Source: Acidobacteriaceae bacterium KBS 146 (lineage in GTDB: Bacteria > Acidobacteriota > Terriglobia > Terriglobales > Acidobacteriaceae). Taken from it: a DNA stretch of 64,000 nt. Position 1 is the stretch's first letter. Each line of letters starts with the position of its first letter. Shown one piece after another: positions 1-8,683 of this stretch. The stretch is taken from the NCBI GenBank assembly GCA_000688615.1, contig JHVA01000001.1:2790001-2854000 (forward strand), written 5' to 3'. A model generated the notes under the pieces. That model saw only the letters and a program-made list of their open reading frames with translations. It was not told where the DNA came from and did not search any database. Made by a program: the position numbers and the translations under genes.

Positions 1-168
1 GCAGATGTGGTTGAAGTAGAGTGCTCCGTGCCCGGTTGGATTAACGCTTCCAAACCCGCCGTAGGGCTCCTCCATCAAAAAAGCAACGTCGGCATGCGCT
101 GCAGCAACACCTGGAAACAGGACGATCAGGAGCATCCACCAACATCTTTTTATAAATTCAGCCATCAT
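1..168 (-). CDS. exported hypothetical protein, 3' end beyond window
   Basis: Only the first 56 codons are inside the window, and the reading frame runs off the left edge. The frame opens with two ATG codons (168 and 165) preceded by a weak purine run. The first 26 residues look like a signal peptide: a KR-containing n-region, a hydrophobic stretch WWMLLIVLFPGVAAA and a probable cut after AHA. The mature part starts with an aliphatic segment and the motif EEPYGGFGSVNPTGHGALY. From memory this resembles uncharacterised Acidobacteria exported proteins whose N-termini carry a similar PYG..NPTGH motif, but I cannot name a function. The role is unknown. Confidence 0.6.
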   Translation of the reverse strand, partial: MMAEFIKRCWWMLLIVLFPGVAAAHADVAFLMEEPYGGFGSVNPTGHGALYFNHIC

Positions 169-252
169 CTTTTCAGAACCAATACGCATTGCAAAGTTGC
201 GAAGTTCCGAACAAACCCGCTGGCTGACAAAGGCTCGAAATCTTTTTTTGCA

Positions 253-1008
253 CTATGTCGCTTGTCTCACTTCAAGGGAGGCAACGCGCGGAGCAATTTG
301 CTCATCCGCTGCAAGAACCTTTTTCCCATACGGACACATCTGCAACAGCGGACACTGACTGCACTTCGGTTCGGCGAACGTGCAAAGGGTCTGACCGAGC
401 TGCTTGATCAATTGATGATGCTCATCGAGCATCTCCGCGCTCCATGTTTCGGGAACCATTCTCATCAGGCGCTCTTCGGTCGTCGCAGCATCGGCGCGCG
501 GAGTAAGCCCCAGCCGCTGGGTTACCCGAAGATGGTGCGAATCGACACACAATGCCCTGCGTCGCAGGGTCGAAAAGTTCACCACCGCCGCACTGGTCTT
601 AGGCCCTACACCGGGAAACTGCTCCAGCCATGCTCGAATCTTATCGGTGCGATATCGCCCCAGAAAATCGAGCGTCAGGCTGCCGTAGCGTTGTGTAATC
701 GCCTCAAGCGAGGCCTTGAGTTGCACAGCCTTCTGTTCGGGAAACGACACATCGCGAATCGCTTCCTCAATCTCCGCCAGTGAAGCATCCCGCAGGTTCT
801 CCCAGGTCCCGAACCTCGCACGCAGTTGCCGCACCACTTGATACGTTGTCTCTGTTTTGGTTCGCGAAGAGAGGAGCGAGTAGATGAACTGCGAGAGCGG
901 ATCCCATGGCTCGCGAGGCTTCTGTTCGCCGAAGTACCCCAGTAGAAGGCGATGAATCTGCGGGAGTCTGTCATCGGAATCGGCGTGATGTTTAAACAGA
1001 GAATCCAT
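253..1008 (-). CDS. endonuclease III-like DNA glycosylase (HhH-GPD, 4Fe-4S)
   Basis: Base-excision repair DNA glycosylase/AP lyase of the Nth/MutY superfamily, acting on damaged bases in cytoplasmic DNA. The 251-residue protein has the helix-hairpin-helix LEQFPGVGPKTS, whose lysine matches the catalytic Lys of Nth. It is followed about 20 residues later by the aspartate in CVDSHH. The C-terminus has the iron-sulfur loop spacing Cys-x6-Cys-x2-Cys-x5-Cys (CTFAEPKCSQCPLLQMC). Length is slightly above E. coli Nth. VDSHH instead of the usual VDTHV and the long N-terminus suggest a divergent subgroup rather than canonical Nth, so I leave the symbol blank. No obvious Shine-Dalgarno precedes the ATG. 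Confidence 0.85.
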   Translation of the reverse strand: MDSLFKHHADSDDRLPQIHRLLLGYFGEQKPREPWDPLSQFIYSLLSSRTKTETTYQVVRQLRARFGTWENLRDASLAEIEEAIRDVSFPEQKAVQLKASLEAITQRYGSLTLDFLGRYRTDKIRAWLEQFPGVGPKTSAAVVNFSTLRRRALCVDSHHLRVTQRLGLTPRADAATTEERLMRMVPETWSAEMLDEHHQLIKQLGQTLCTFAEPKCSQCPLLQMCPYGKKVLAADEQIAPRVASLEVRQAT

Positions 1009-1108
1009 CTTGGGAATACAGCAGCTTTCTTCTTAAGCTTACCCGTTCGGGCGAGGAAATGCTCCACACGTAGCGATAGGATGTCCCAGACAGCGACAGC
1101 AGGAAAAT

Positions 1109-2032
1109 TTATACGTTCCGTGTCACCCCAACCTGCATCGCATCCGCCGTCTTCAGTCCCCAGGCCATGCGAGGCGTGTTATGAGCCAGACCGAAGCGGC
1201 CGTGACGATCCAGCAGAATAATCCCTCCATACCCGCCGAGCCGATGGTATAGATAACGGATTGCAGACTCCGCAGCCTCCTCGGGCGAGACTCCCGCAGC
1301 GACACGATCCACTGCCCATTTGCCCAACACCAGCTTCATAATGGGCTCGCCCCATCCCGTCAGCGAAACTGCCGCTGAAGCATCGTCCGCATAACAACCG
1401 CAACCGATCAATGAGGAATCGCCCACGCGTCCAGGAGCCTTGGAAAGAGTTCCTCCCGTGCTGGTTGCCGCTGCAATATGACCATTGCAATCCAGCGCCA
1501 CAGCCCCGACCGTATCGTGGGAGCCCAGCGGGCCGGAAAATGTTGTATCCGTCGCACCCTCGAGCTCCGCCTTCTGAAAAGCCATCAGCCTCTCGCGCTC
1601 CCGTGGAACAATGAGCTCGGTATTGTCAATCAGCCGCATGCCATGTTGCATGGCGAAACGCTCCGCCCCTGTTCCAACAAAATAAACATGGGGACTGTGG
1701 TCGAGTACCAGACGCGCTGCATGAATCGGATTCTTCAACCGCTCCACACATGCGACCCCGCCGGTACGAAGGTTCTCTCCATTCATCAGCAACGCATCCA
1801 GTTGCACCCGGCCATCCTGCGTCAGAAAAGAACCTCGCCCGGCATCGAAGGTCTCATCATCTTCCATTACCGCAACTGCCGCCTCTACTGCATCGACGGC
1901 GCTAGCCCCGCGTTCCAAAAGGGCATAGCCGGCCTCAACGGCCTTCGCAATTCCAGCCTCATGGGCTTCGATCGCATCATCCGGCATCGCCCACGCGCCG
2001 CCGTGAATCAGGAGAGTTGGAGAGTTATTCAT
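1109..2032 (-). CDS. isoaspartyl peptidase/L-asparaginase (Ntn hydrolase, family T2)
   Basis: Hydrolyses isoaspartyl dipeptides and possibly L-asparagine, recycling damaged protein breakdown products. The 308-residue sequence has the N-terminal LLIHGGAW motif. It also has the autoprocessing/catalytic site GSHDTVGAVALD, in which the Thr becomes the N-terminal nucleophile of the beta subunit after self-cleavage. The downstream STGG motif, typical of family T2, is present. The reading frame opens earlier, at 2092, but the ATG at 2032 is preceded by GAAGAG and begins exactly at the domain, so I use it. No signal peptide is visible, so it should be cytoplasmic. It lies downstream of and separate from the TonB receptor, with a hairpin between them. 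Confidence 0.88.
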   Translation of the reverse strand: MNNSPTLLIHGGAWAMPDDAIEAHEAGIAKAVEAGYALLERGASAVDAVEAAVAVMEDDETFDAGRGSFLTQDGRVQLDALLMNGENLRTGGVACVERLKNPIHAARLVLDHSPHVYFVGTGAERFAMQHGMRLIDNTELIVPRERERLMAFQKAELEGATDTTFSGPLGSHDTVGAVALDCNGHIAAATSTGGTLSKAPGRVGDSSLIGCGCYADDASAAVSLTGWGEPIMKLVLGKWAVDRVAAGVSPEEAAESAIRYLYHRLGGYGGIILLDRHGRFGLAHNTPRMAWGLKTADAMQVGVTRNV

Positions 2033-2093
2033 CTCTTCAAATTGTATTCGTAGCCCTAAGCCAGCCCGACTTGGCCTTCGCGGCTTAAACAAG

Positions 2094-2119
2094 TGGGAGC
2101 AGCGACATCGCTGCTCCCA
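2094..2119 (-). terminator. stem-loop terminator after TonB receptor gene
   Basis: A perfect 10-bp stem (11 with the closing T-A) lies at 2095-2104 and 2109-2118 with a 4-base loop, 24 bases past the receptor stop codon. On the minus strand it is followed by CTTGTTTAAG, a weak T-rich tail. It could equally be a member of a dispersed hairpin repeat family. Confidence 0.5.
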
Positions 2120-2142
2120 TGGTTATCAATCGTTTAAAATCT

Positions 2143-4695
2143 TTATTCCCTATGCGGAGACAGACCGATCACAAACGAGACGGTAACGCTACGTCCTGCC
2201 AGCAGACCAAGAGTGTCGCCTGGATCGGGCGTGTAGACGTTTGCCTTTACCGCCGGGGTGAGGCTGGTCGTTCCTCGCTGGTCGAAGAGGTTGTTGAAGC
2301 TAAGACGCAACTTGCTCTGATCAAAGAACGATCCTTTGCGCATCGTGAAGTTGAAGAACAGATTCGTCAGATTGAAGGGTTTAATGGGAGTGTATTGATT
2401 CAATGTGATGCCACTGAACTTGGCTCCATCGACAACCAATGAACTGCCGCTTGTGCCATCGTTCCACATCGCGCCGATCCGTTTATTGAAGATTCCAAAG
2501 TCCAGATACTTCTGCTGGTAGGTCAGCCCCATGCTCTCTGTGTTTCCTGGCGTGCTCGCCGACCATCGTTGGTAGTTGGGATTGACGACTCCGCCAATCG
2601 TTTGAGAAATGTACTTTGCCGATCCCGCCGTTCCGTTGCCGTACAGGCTCAGGCCCTTGTAGAGGTAAAGATTTCCTTCGGCCTCAAATCCTTTCGCTGC
2701 AAGATTTCCTCCCTGGGTGTACTGCGTGGCAGTCGTTATGTTGGGATCAGGCGATGAGGTATAGGTGTCCTGAAAATTGATGTAGAAGTAGTCAGCATTT
2801 ACGGTTGCCCGGCGCAACTTAACTACCGTGCCTCCCTGGTAGCTGTTGGCTGAGGTCGGCTTCGGAAGCTTGGTAACTCCTCCACCCGTCACGTCAAACA
2901 CAGAGCTCGGCGGGATCACCGACCCTGTTGAGTATTGGCCGTACACGCTCCAGTTCTGCTTGATCCGATAGTTTGCATCCACGCTGGGCAGATAGCTGTT
3001 GTAGCCGGCAGAATGCGTCGTAAACGGCGCTCCACCAAGACTGCCTACCGTCTTGCCATTGTCCGCATACTGTTTCAGGTTTTGATTGTAGTGAGCCCAC
3101 TTCAAGCCCGCCGTCAACGTCAGCGCTCGCGTGGCGTGATACTCAAACTCCGCGTACGGCTGATAGGAGTTCGTCCAGAACTGCTCGTGGAAGTTGGGGA
3201 GCACGTCGTCTTTATGAGTAAGAGGATCCGACGGGATCTGGTATCGATTCGTCGTCGCCCACTCATACCACATGCCGGTGCGGAAGACACCATACTTCGA
3301 GACCTTGCTCAGCGAGGTAATCTCGCCGTACTTGCGATAACTGTTCAGTTTGTCAACGGCACATGGGCGTGGCCCCTTTGCCGGGTTACAGTTCACAGCA
3401 TTGATAGGACCGCCGCCTTTCGGCTGGGTCGCATAGTACTGCGCGTTGTAATAACTGTAGGTGTACGGCTTGGTATCCAGCGACCAGCCTTTGCCTAGTT
3501 GCTGCTTGTATCCCACATATTCAAAATCAGTCGGAACCCAGTACGTGTTATATGCCTTGTAGTTCTGCTGTGTCGGATCGGTGTTTTGCAGAAGGTAGTT
3601 ATACCCGAAATGCGCCACCTGCGCTGTCGTCGGGCCCTTGATGTTCGGCGTATTGGCCGTCAAACGGATCACACCGGCAAATCCAGTCAACGCTTTCGTG
3701 TCGGAGAAGCGGTATTGATATTTCAGCGAACCCGCATCGCGCTCCTGGTTATTCAGCGTCTGAAAACCATCCGAGGTCATCCGGTGAACATCTAGCATCA
3801 TATTATTGCGCTTCTTCTCGCCGCCGAAGTTGCCCGTGTCGAAGCTGCCATCGTAAAGAAGCGTATTGAACGATCCATAACTCACGCCCGCACGGATATT
3901 GCGTACGTCCAGCATCTCTTTCGAAAGCAGGTTGATCGACCCGCCGAACGGCGTCGGACCCACGGTCGAAGCCGTACCGGGACTACGATCGAAATCAACT
4001 CCTCCAAGCCACTGCGACGGGAAAAATGCCCACGAGTGATGCGATGGAGTATTGGTGTCGTTCCACGGGATCCCGTCGAAGGTAATGTCGTAAAGCCCAT
4101 CGGAGAAGCCCCGAAAGAACATCTTCGCATCGCCCAGGCCAACGCCGTTCGAATTGATGCTGAAGACCCCCGGGGCCATCTGCATGACTTCCGTATAGTC
4201 AGCGACCGGCGAACTGAAGTTCTGAAGAAAGGCTGTATTTATCTCTGTACGGGCACTGCGGGCCTCCAGCAGGCCATCCATCGGCGCATATTGGGCAGCC
4301 ACGGAGTTCGAGTTGTTCGCCTCGACCGTCACCTGATCGCTGACTGAGCCGATCTTTAGCGTCATGACAACCTGCACGGGCGTGTTCGGGTCTACGTGGA
4401 CACCCTTCTTCGTACCCAGCGCAAAACCCGGAGCCGAAGCCTCGACCGTGTAATTTCCTTCCTGCAGACTCTGAGACGAGAAGTGTCCTTCATCATCGCC
4501 ACGAAGCTTCGTAATTGCATTCGTCGTCTCATCTCTCATGACAACGGTCGAGTGCGGAATCCCGGTGCCTTTTGTATCGGTAACAGTCCCGGAGATCAGG
4601 CCCCTCTGCTGTGCCGTCATCATGGTTGCAGGAAACAATGCGAGCGCAATACTCCCCAGACGCAAAAACCTTCTCTTCAAAATCCTGTCGTACAT
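2143..4695 (-). CDS. TonB-dependent receptor with carboxypeptidase-regulatory-like domain
   Basis: Outer-membrane, TonB-energised uptake receptor of 850 residues. Order: signal peptide (1-29, ending MMTAQQ), a carboxypeptidase-regulatory-like beta-sandwich (about 30-115, GLISGTVTDTKG), plug domain (about 125-265, including PFGGSINLLS) and a 22-strand-type barrel. The frame extends upstream to 4896, but the ATG at 4695 has GGGAGGT just before it and starts the signal peptide, so I use it. The acid phosphatase gene ends 53 bases upstream on the same strand, suggesting co-transcription and a substrate that is a phosphate ester or its product. It is shorter than the two other receptors in this window. 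The actual ligand cannot be read from sequence. Confidence 0.9.
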   Translation of the reverse strand: MYDRILKRRFLRLGSIALALFPATMMTAQQRGLISGTVTDTKGTGIPHSTVVMRDETTNAITKLRGDDEGHFSSQSLQEGNYTVEASAPGFALGTKKGVHVDPNTPVQVVMTLKIGSVSDQVTVEANNSNSVAAQYAPMDGLLEARSARTEINTAFLQNFSSPVADYTEVMQMAPGVFSINSNGVGLGDAKMFFRGFSDGLYDITFDGIPWNDTNTPSHHSWAFFPSQWLGGVDFDRSPGTASTVGPTPFGGSINLLSKEMLDVRNIRAGVSYGSFNTLLYDGSFDTGNFGGEKKRNNMMLDVHRMTSDGFQTLNNQERDAGSLKYQYRFSDTKALTGFAGVIRLTANTPNIKGPTTAQVAHFGYNYLLQNTDPTQQNYKAYNTYWVPTDFEYVGYKQQLGKGWSLDTKPYTYSYYNAQYYATQPKGGGPINAVNCNPAKGPRPCAVDKLNSYRKYGEITSLSKVSKYGVFRTGMWYEWATTNRYQIPSDPLTHKDDVLPNFHEQFWTNSYQPYAEFEYHATRALTLTAGLKWAHYNQNLKQYADNGKTVGSLGGAPFTTHSAGYNSYLPSVDANYRIKQNWSVYGQYSTGSVIPPSSVFDVTGGGVTKLPKPTSANSYQGGTVVKLRRATVNADYFYINFQDTYTSSPDPNITTATQYTQGGNLAAKGFEAEGNLYLYKGLSLYGNGTAGSAKYISQTIGGVVNPNYQRWSASTPGNTESMGLTYQQKYLDFGIFNKRIGAMWNDGTSGSSLVVDGAKFSGITLNQYTPIKPFNLTNLFFNFTMRKGSFFDQSKLRLSFNNLFDQRGTTSLTPAVKANVYTPDPGDTLGLLAGRSVTVSFVIGLSPHRE

Positions 4696-4748
4696 TCCAA
4701 CCTCCCTGGAAGATGTTTTCGTTACTTCTCTCGGAAGAAACAGCTCGC

Positions 4749-5495
4749 TTACGGATTCAGGTGCAGCGCCTGACGGGTCTCCGCCCGTGCAGCGACCAGC
4801 TCCTGTTGAAACTGTGGGTTTTGAAGCATCTCGCCGAATATTGCGTATGCAATCCGGCGGCTCGCCTCTAAGTCGCTCGAAGTATGAACTCCGCATACCA
4901 GGCGGTTGTGTGCGTAGTCGTCGGCACGAGCCAGAATCGCCGCACTCTTTTCCGGCACCATCTGCACCAGCGTCAACGCAAGTAGATAGCCGGAAAGCGT
5001 GTGGCCGCTCGGATACGAGTTGTGCTTGGTCGTAACCTTACATACCGGATGAAGCGTAGGGTCGACTTGATAGGGACGGGGACGCTGATACAGCGTCTTC
5101 AATCCATCGCTGGCGACCGGCTCGTCGCCGTGGACCTGTGAAGACAGCACTGCCGTCAGTGGAAGCAAATCAGCGCGGAAGCCTTCTCCCAGGACCGTCC
5201 TGTAAAGAAAGATGTCTTCTTCCGCATCGTCCGTCTGTGCGGCCTTGACCTGCTCCGCCGTGCGACCGTCCTGGATTCGATGCAGCGCCGCCAGTTCGGA
5301 TTTTGCAGTCTCCGAATCAGAAGACGGGGGTGGGGGAATCATGGTTGCGAGCGGAAGTCGGTCGATTTGAATAAAGCTCGCTGTTCTCGTCTTCGGCGGC
5401 TTCGCCCCGGAACCAGGCTTCGAACCCTGTGCGTGTAACCACACGCTGGCTAGCGCGAGGGCCACTGCTCCCGCTGTCACACTAAAACTTTTCAT
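4749..5495 (-). CDS. secreted PAP2-type acid phosphatase
   Basis: Periplasmic or secreted phosphomonoesterase of the PAP2/class A acid phosphatase superfamily, 248 residues. The three conserved blocks are present: KTLYQRPRP (K-x5-RP), PSGHT, and VCGVHTSSDLEASRR, which supplies the third block with the nucleophile-type His and Asp. An N-terminal signal peptide (MKSFSVTAGAVALALASVWLHAQG) fixes the start at 5495; a further in-frame ATG at 5534 would put polar residues in front of it. The gene precedes the TonB receptor by 53 bases, so the pair may release and import a product of organic phosphate. A long inverted repeat lies about 100 bases upstream. Confidence 0.85.
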   Translation of the reverse strand: MKSFSVTAGAVALALASVWLHAQGSKPGSGAKPPKTRTASFIQIDRLPLATMIPPPPSSDSETAKSELAALHRIQDGRTAEQVKAAQTDDAEEDIFLYRTVLGEGFRADLLPLTAVLSSQVHGDEPVASDGLKTLYQRPRPYQVDPTLHPVCKVTTKHNSYPSGHTLSGYLLALTLVQMVPEKSAAILARADDYAHNRLVCGVHTSSDLEASRRIAYAIFGEMLQNPQFQQELVAARAETRQALHLNP

Positions 5496-5595
5496 CGTGC
5501 TTTGAAGGCTAGGACCGCACGATGAACAGGCCATTGCCAGAAGATGAATGGGAGGTTTAATCCCTTGGAAACAGACGACTTATACTCAGGATTTT

Positions 5596-5630
5596 CACGC
5601 TGATCTTAAGGCTCGCTTAAGATCAGTGTG
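5596..5630. repeat. 35-base inverted repeat in divergent promoter region
   Basis: Arms 5596-5610 and 5616-5630 pair over 15 positions with one G-T wobble around a 5-base loop (core TGATCTTAAG / CTTAAGATCA). It lies between the divergent phosphatase and KTSC genes, 20 bases before the KTSC start. No T-run follows on either strand, so an operator or a leader hairpin is more likely than a terminator. Confidence 0.6.
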
Positions 5631-5650
5631 GTTCAGCGGTCTATTATGAG

Positions 5651-5998
5651 ATGCCATGCCCCGAAACGCGAGATTTCGCAGGCAAGGTCTCTACGATGCC
5701 CTCGAGCGTAATCTCCGCGATGTACTATGACGCCGCCAGGCAAACCCTCACCATTGTGTATCGCGCTCGGCGCGGTGTCTATCGCTACTACGATGTCACT
5801 CCCGACGAATATGAAGAGTTTCGCCACGCCCCCTCCAAAGGGACATACCTGAACACGGTTTTCAAAGCTCGCCAGCATCCCTATGAGCAGGTTTCTTCAG
5901 ATCATGGAATTCATCTCGTTGATCAGTCAGCCCGTCCAAACGGAGAAGGGAATCACGGAGAGAACGACCACAAGGGAAGTCACCGTCGAGAGCCTTGA
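5651..5998 (+). CDS. KTSC domain protein
   Basis: Small 115-residue protein whose residues about 16-75 match the KTSC domain pattern: S.VISAMYYDAARQTLTIVY, then VYRYYDVTPDEYEEF, then APSKGTYLNTVFK. This domain occurs alone in many bacteria and next to lysyl-tRNA synthetase-like contexts; its biochemical role is unknown. The tail after residue 90 is charged and low-complexity. Translation may start at 5651 or, more in keeping with the domain, at the ATG at 5696, which has AAGG about ten bases upstream. Confidence 0.75.
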   Translation: MPCPETRDFAGKVSTMPSSVISAMYYDAARQTLTIVYRARRGVYRYYDVTPDEYEEFRHAPSKGTYLNTVFKARQHPYEQVSSDHGIHLVDQSARPNGEGNHGENDHKGSHRREP

Positions 5999-6088
5999 GA
6001 CGAGACATAAGCTGCATCAGCGGTCCTCCCCTTGATTCATCGATGGAGTTACCGGCGCTATCCGCCTGACAGGGTCGCTCTTCGCGTA

Positions 6089-6712
6089 TCAGCAGTTTTG
6101 GTACTTCCAGTTTCGCTGCTTTCCTTCTGAAATCCATTCGATTGCCTGAGCGATGCGTTTCTGTCTTGTCTCGTCGCGCTTGGCCTCGTCAATCCATTCG
6201 GTGTATTCGCGCTTGGCGCTGGGCCTGAAGTCGTTCCAGACCTTGGTTGCGGCCTTGCTCTTTGTGAGAGCGAAGGCAAAATCGACAGGAACCTTCGGCG
6301 TAGGCCGGGCGGCCTTTCTGGTACGCGTCATGGTCTTGCTTCCGCCTTCAATGAAAGCGGCGGCCTGCAGAATAAAACCGGCGAGCACCTTGTCGGATGG
6401 GAGGTCTTTGAGGCCGGTGATCTTTCCCAGCGATCCCATACCTCCGTCCCCCTGGAAGCCATCGTTCTTGAGCACGTCACGGATGGCCGCGCCGAACAGC
6501 CCGAAGCTGCAGTGTGCCTTGAAGGCAGCAAGGTTGCCGAACATCTGTCCGCGGTAAATGAAGAAGGGCATGGACCACTTGAGGTCCTCCTCAATGTCGG
6601 GCAGGGTCTTATGGACGAGTTCGCGGACGTGCGTGAGCACAGGCTGAGCGAAGGCAGCGGACTTGTTGATGTAAGCGTCTACGCGAGGATCGAAGCTGCC
6701 TGCGTTCTTCAT
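6089..6712 (-). CDS. DUF1801 / YdeI-OmpD-associated family protein
   Basis: Cytoplasmic protein of 207 residues with two parts. Residues 1-125 match the DUF1801 pattern (DPRVDAYI, LPDIEEDLKWSMPFFIY, CSFGLF). Residues about 140-207 match the OmdA/YdeI C-terminal segment rich in Lys/Arg and Trp (AKREYTEWIDEAKRDETRQKRI). YdeI-family proteins have been linked to stress and antimicrobial-peptide tolerance in enterics, but function here is not shown. No export signal is visible. It stands alone between KTSC (convergent) and the L,D-transpeptidase gene, which ends about 85 bases upstream. Confidence 0.78.
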   Translation of the reverse strand: MKNAGSFDPRVDAYINKSAAFAQPVLTHVRELVHKTLPDIEEDLKWSMPFFIYRGQMFGNLAAFKAHCSFGLFGAAIRDVLKNDGFQGDGGMGSLGKITGLKDLPSDKVLAGFILQAAAFIEGGSKTMTRTRKAARPTPKVPVDFAFALTKSKAATKVWNDFRPSAKREYTEWIDEAKRDETRQKRIAQAIEWISEGKQRNWKYQNC

Positions 6713-6796
6713 CCAAAGGAGTGTATAGCAGCAGACGCTCCAGGATGCGCAAAGAATCCGAATCAGGACCGATGGCGGCTGCCTGCTGCTTGGATT

Positions 6797-8614
6797 TCAG
6801 ACGGTGTCATCCGTCTTTGGCTTGGAGGCCACAGCGTCAGGTCGGATTGGGTAAGGCGGCCCTTTCTCGAGCACCTTTTGCAGGCTGTCATCGTAGCCGT
6901 AAATATCGTCAAAGAAGTGCACGTGACCGTCTTCTTCGACCTCAGCGGTGACGTAGAAGATTACGATCGGAACTGGCGTCTTCAGGTTAACCTGATGGTT
7001 GTTTGGCCCTGAGTTCATCGCCTGCTGCACCTTATCGACGTTCCAGTCTTGTCCGTCCTTATCCTTTTGTCCATCAAGCAGCCAGGCTGCCAGATCGACG
7101 GGCCGCTCTACGCGAACGCAGCCATGGCTGAAGTCTCGCCGCGTGCGATTGAAGAGCTCAGTGGCGGGGGTGGAGTGCAGGTAGATGTCGTACTGGTTGG
7201 GGAACATGAACTTCACCAGGCCGAGGGAGTTCTTAGGGCCGGGCTTCTCCCGTACCATCAAGCCTCCCTGCGCAAGTTGCTTGACGGTATATCCGGGCAC
7301 CGGCTGGCCCTTGTTGTTGATAACTTCAAAGTTTTTGGCCTCGAGGTAGCCGTGGTTCGCCTGGATGTGCGGGATCAGCTCTTTGCGCACGATGCTGATG
7401 GGAACATTCCAGTAGGGCCGAAAGACCATGTAGCGCATCATGCGAGCGAAGACGGGAGTCTGGTGTTCACCGATGACCTTACCAACAACCACCTTCATTC
7501 GGAATTCGAGATTGTGGTCCGGGCTGTAGCCGCGTAGGACAAACTCGGGCAGGTTCACCAGAAGCCGGGGATTCAGGTAGGGATCCGGCAGCCAGCGCCA
7601 GCGTTCAAGCGCATACTGAATCTGGGCGACGCGCTGCGACATGGGGACGTTGAGGCTCTTGATGGTGTCGGGTGTCAGCCTTCCGTCGATGGCAAGACCG
7701 TGGCGCTCCTGATAAGCCCGCAGACCATCGCTGATGAACTTGGTAAGAACATGCGGGGCTTCGGCTGATTTCTCTTCGTTTGTGCTCTCTGCGGGAGCAG
7801 AAAGGTCTCCTTCCAACATGAGCCTCTGCTCGAGCTCGCCCGCGGCCGGGTACGGATCTCCTACTTTCAGTGGCTTTGAAATCGTCGGAAGTGGTTGCGC
7901 TGCGGGGCCGCTGGATTCCTGGCGCGCAAGGTCGAGGTAATGCGCCAGTGACTGTTCAGTCCGGCGATAGATGTCAGAGTCGGGCTCGACGGTCGCTAGC
8001 AGCTGGGGCACGTCGGTGATGTCGACGCCATGGTCCGAGACAAACTCGGCCAGGTTGTACTTCTTCTCCGCCACGTTAATGCCGAAGTTGAAGTGCTGCG
8101 GATTGACGCGGCCGATGCGCAGGTCGGAGATGAAGCGCATGACATTGACGGTCATCGCGACGTCGAACAGCGCGATGGCATCCTCGTGGCCCGTCGAAAT
8201 CAACTTGATGCGAGCCGGCCAGCGGGAGCTGTCGTAGTCTTCGGGATTCAGGCCCTTGCTCTCAGCCTCAGCGAAGGCCTGCATAAAGCCCTTGGCCGCT
8301 GGAGTGGGTTTGCCGTCGCGCGTCCATGCGATCTCGTAATTGCGGTCTTCGTAGAAGGCTTTTACGAGAGACTGATAGTCGGAGACGTTAGGCCAGCGAA
8401 GAAATGGAAGCCTGTTCGATCCCACTAATGGCTGTAGATCATCGGAATAGTCGGTCGTGTTGGGCGCCGAAGTAGTCTTGCGATGCCGATGGCATCCGGA
8501 GAGCGAAAACAGAAGAGCGGCGACGCAGAGGGTGGCGGCAGTGCGAAGTACAGACTTTATCAAGATGACCCGTCCCGGAAAAATCTCAAATAAGTAACAC
8601 GTCCCGACCCTCAT
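6797..8614 (-). CDS. L,D-transpeptidase, YcbB/LdtD type, probable lipoprotein
   Basis: Periplasmic peptidoglycan cross-linking enzyme that makes 3-3 links or attaches proteins to the wall. Order in the roughly 605-residue product: hydrophobic export segment ending in a lipobox-like LSGC, a YcbB-type scaffold region, a peptidoglycan-binding domain (ISDGLRAYQERHGLAIDGRLTPDT), then a YkuD catalytic domain. The catalytic block is intact: LHSTPATELF followed by SHGCVRVE, with the nucleophile Cys. The ATG at 8614 has AGGA nine bases upstream; an in-frame TTG at 8563 would give a more compact lipoprotein signal and is a real alternative. Gene order gives no specific partner. Confidence 0.88.
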   Translation of the reverse strand: MRVGTCYLFEIFPGRVILIKSVLRTAATLCVAALLFSLSGCHRHRKTTSAPNTTDYSDDLQPLVGSNRLPFLRWPNVSDYQSLVKAFYEDRNYEIAWTRDGKPTPAAKGFMQAFAEAESKGLNPEDYDSSRWPARIKLISTGHEDAIALFDVAMTVNVMRFISDLRIGRVNPQHFNFGINVAEKKYNLAEFVSDHGVDITDVPQLLATVEPDSDIYRRTEQSLAHYLDLARQESSGPAAQPLPTISKPLKVGDPYPAAGELEQRLMLEGDLSAPAESTNEEKSAEAPHVLTKFISDGLRAYQERHGLAIDGRLTPDTIKSLNVPMSQRVAQIQYALERWRWLPDPYLNPRLLVNLPEFVLRGYSPDHNLEFRMKVVVGKVIGEHQTPVFARMMRYMVFRPYWNVPISIVRKELIPHIQANHGYLEAKNFEVINNKGQPVPGYTVKQLAQGGLMVREKPGPKNSLGLVKFMFPNQYDIYLHSTPATELFNRTRRDFSHGCVRVERPVDLAAWLLDGQKDKDGQDWNVDKVQQAMNSGPNNHQVNLKTPVPIVIFYVTAEVEEDGHVHFFDDIYGYDDSLQKVLEKGPPYPIRPDAVASKPKTDDTV

Positions 8615-8683
8615 CTCGCACAGTCCTGTTCGTTTGCGGAGACACGCACACACGAATCAGAGGAACCCGTCCACAGGCAGTGA

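Noticed and set aside
5495..5650. Pho box upstream of the acid phosphatase
   Set aside because: No direct repeats resembling CTGTCAT with 4-base spacing are present; only the inverted repeat is.
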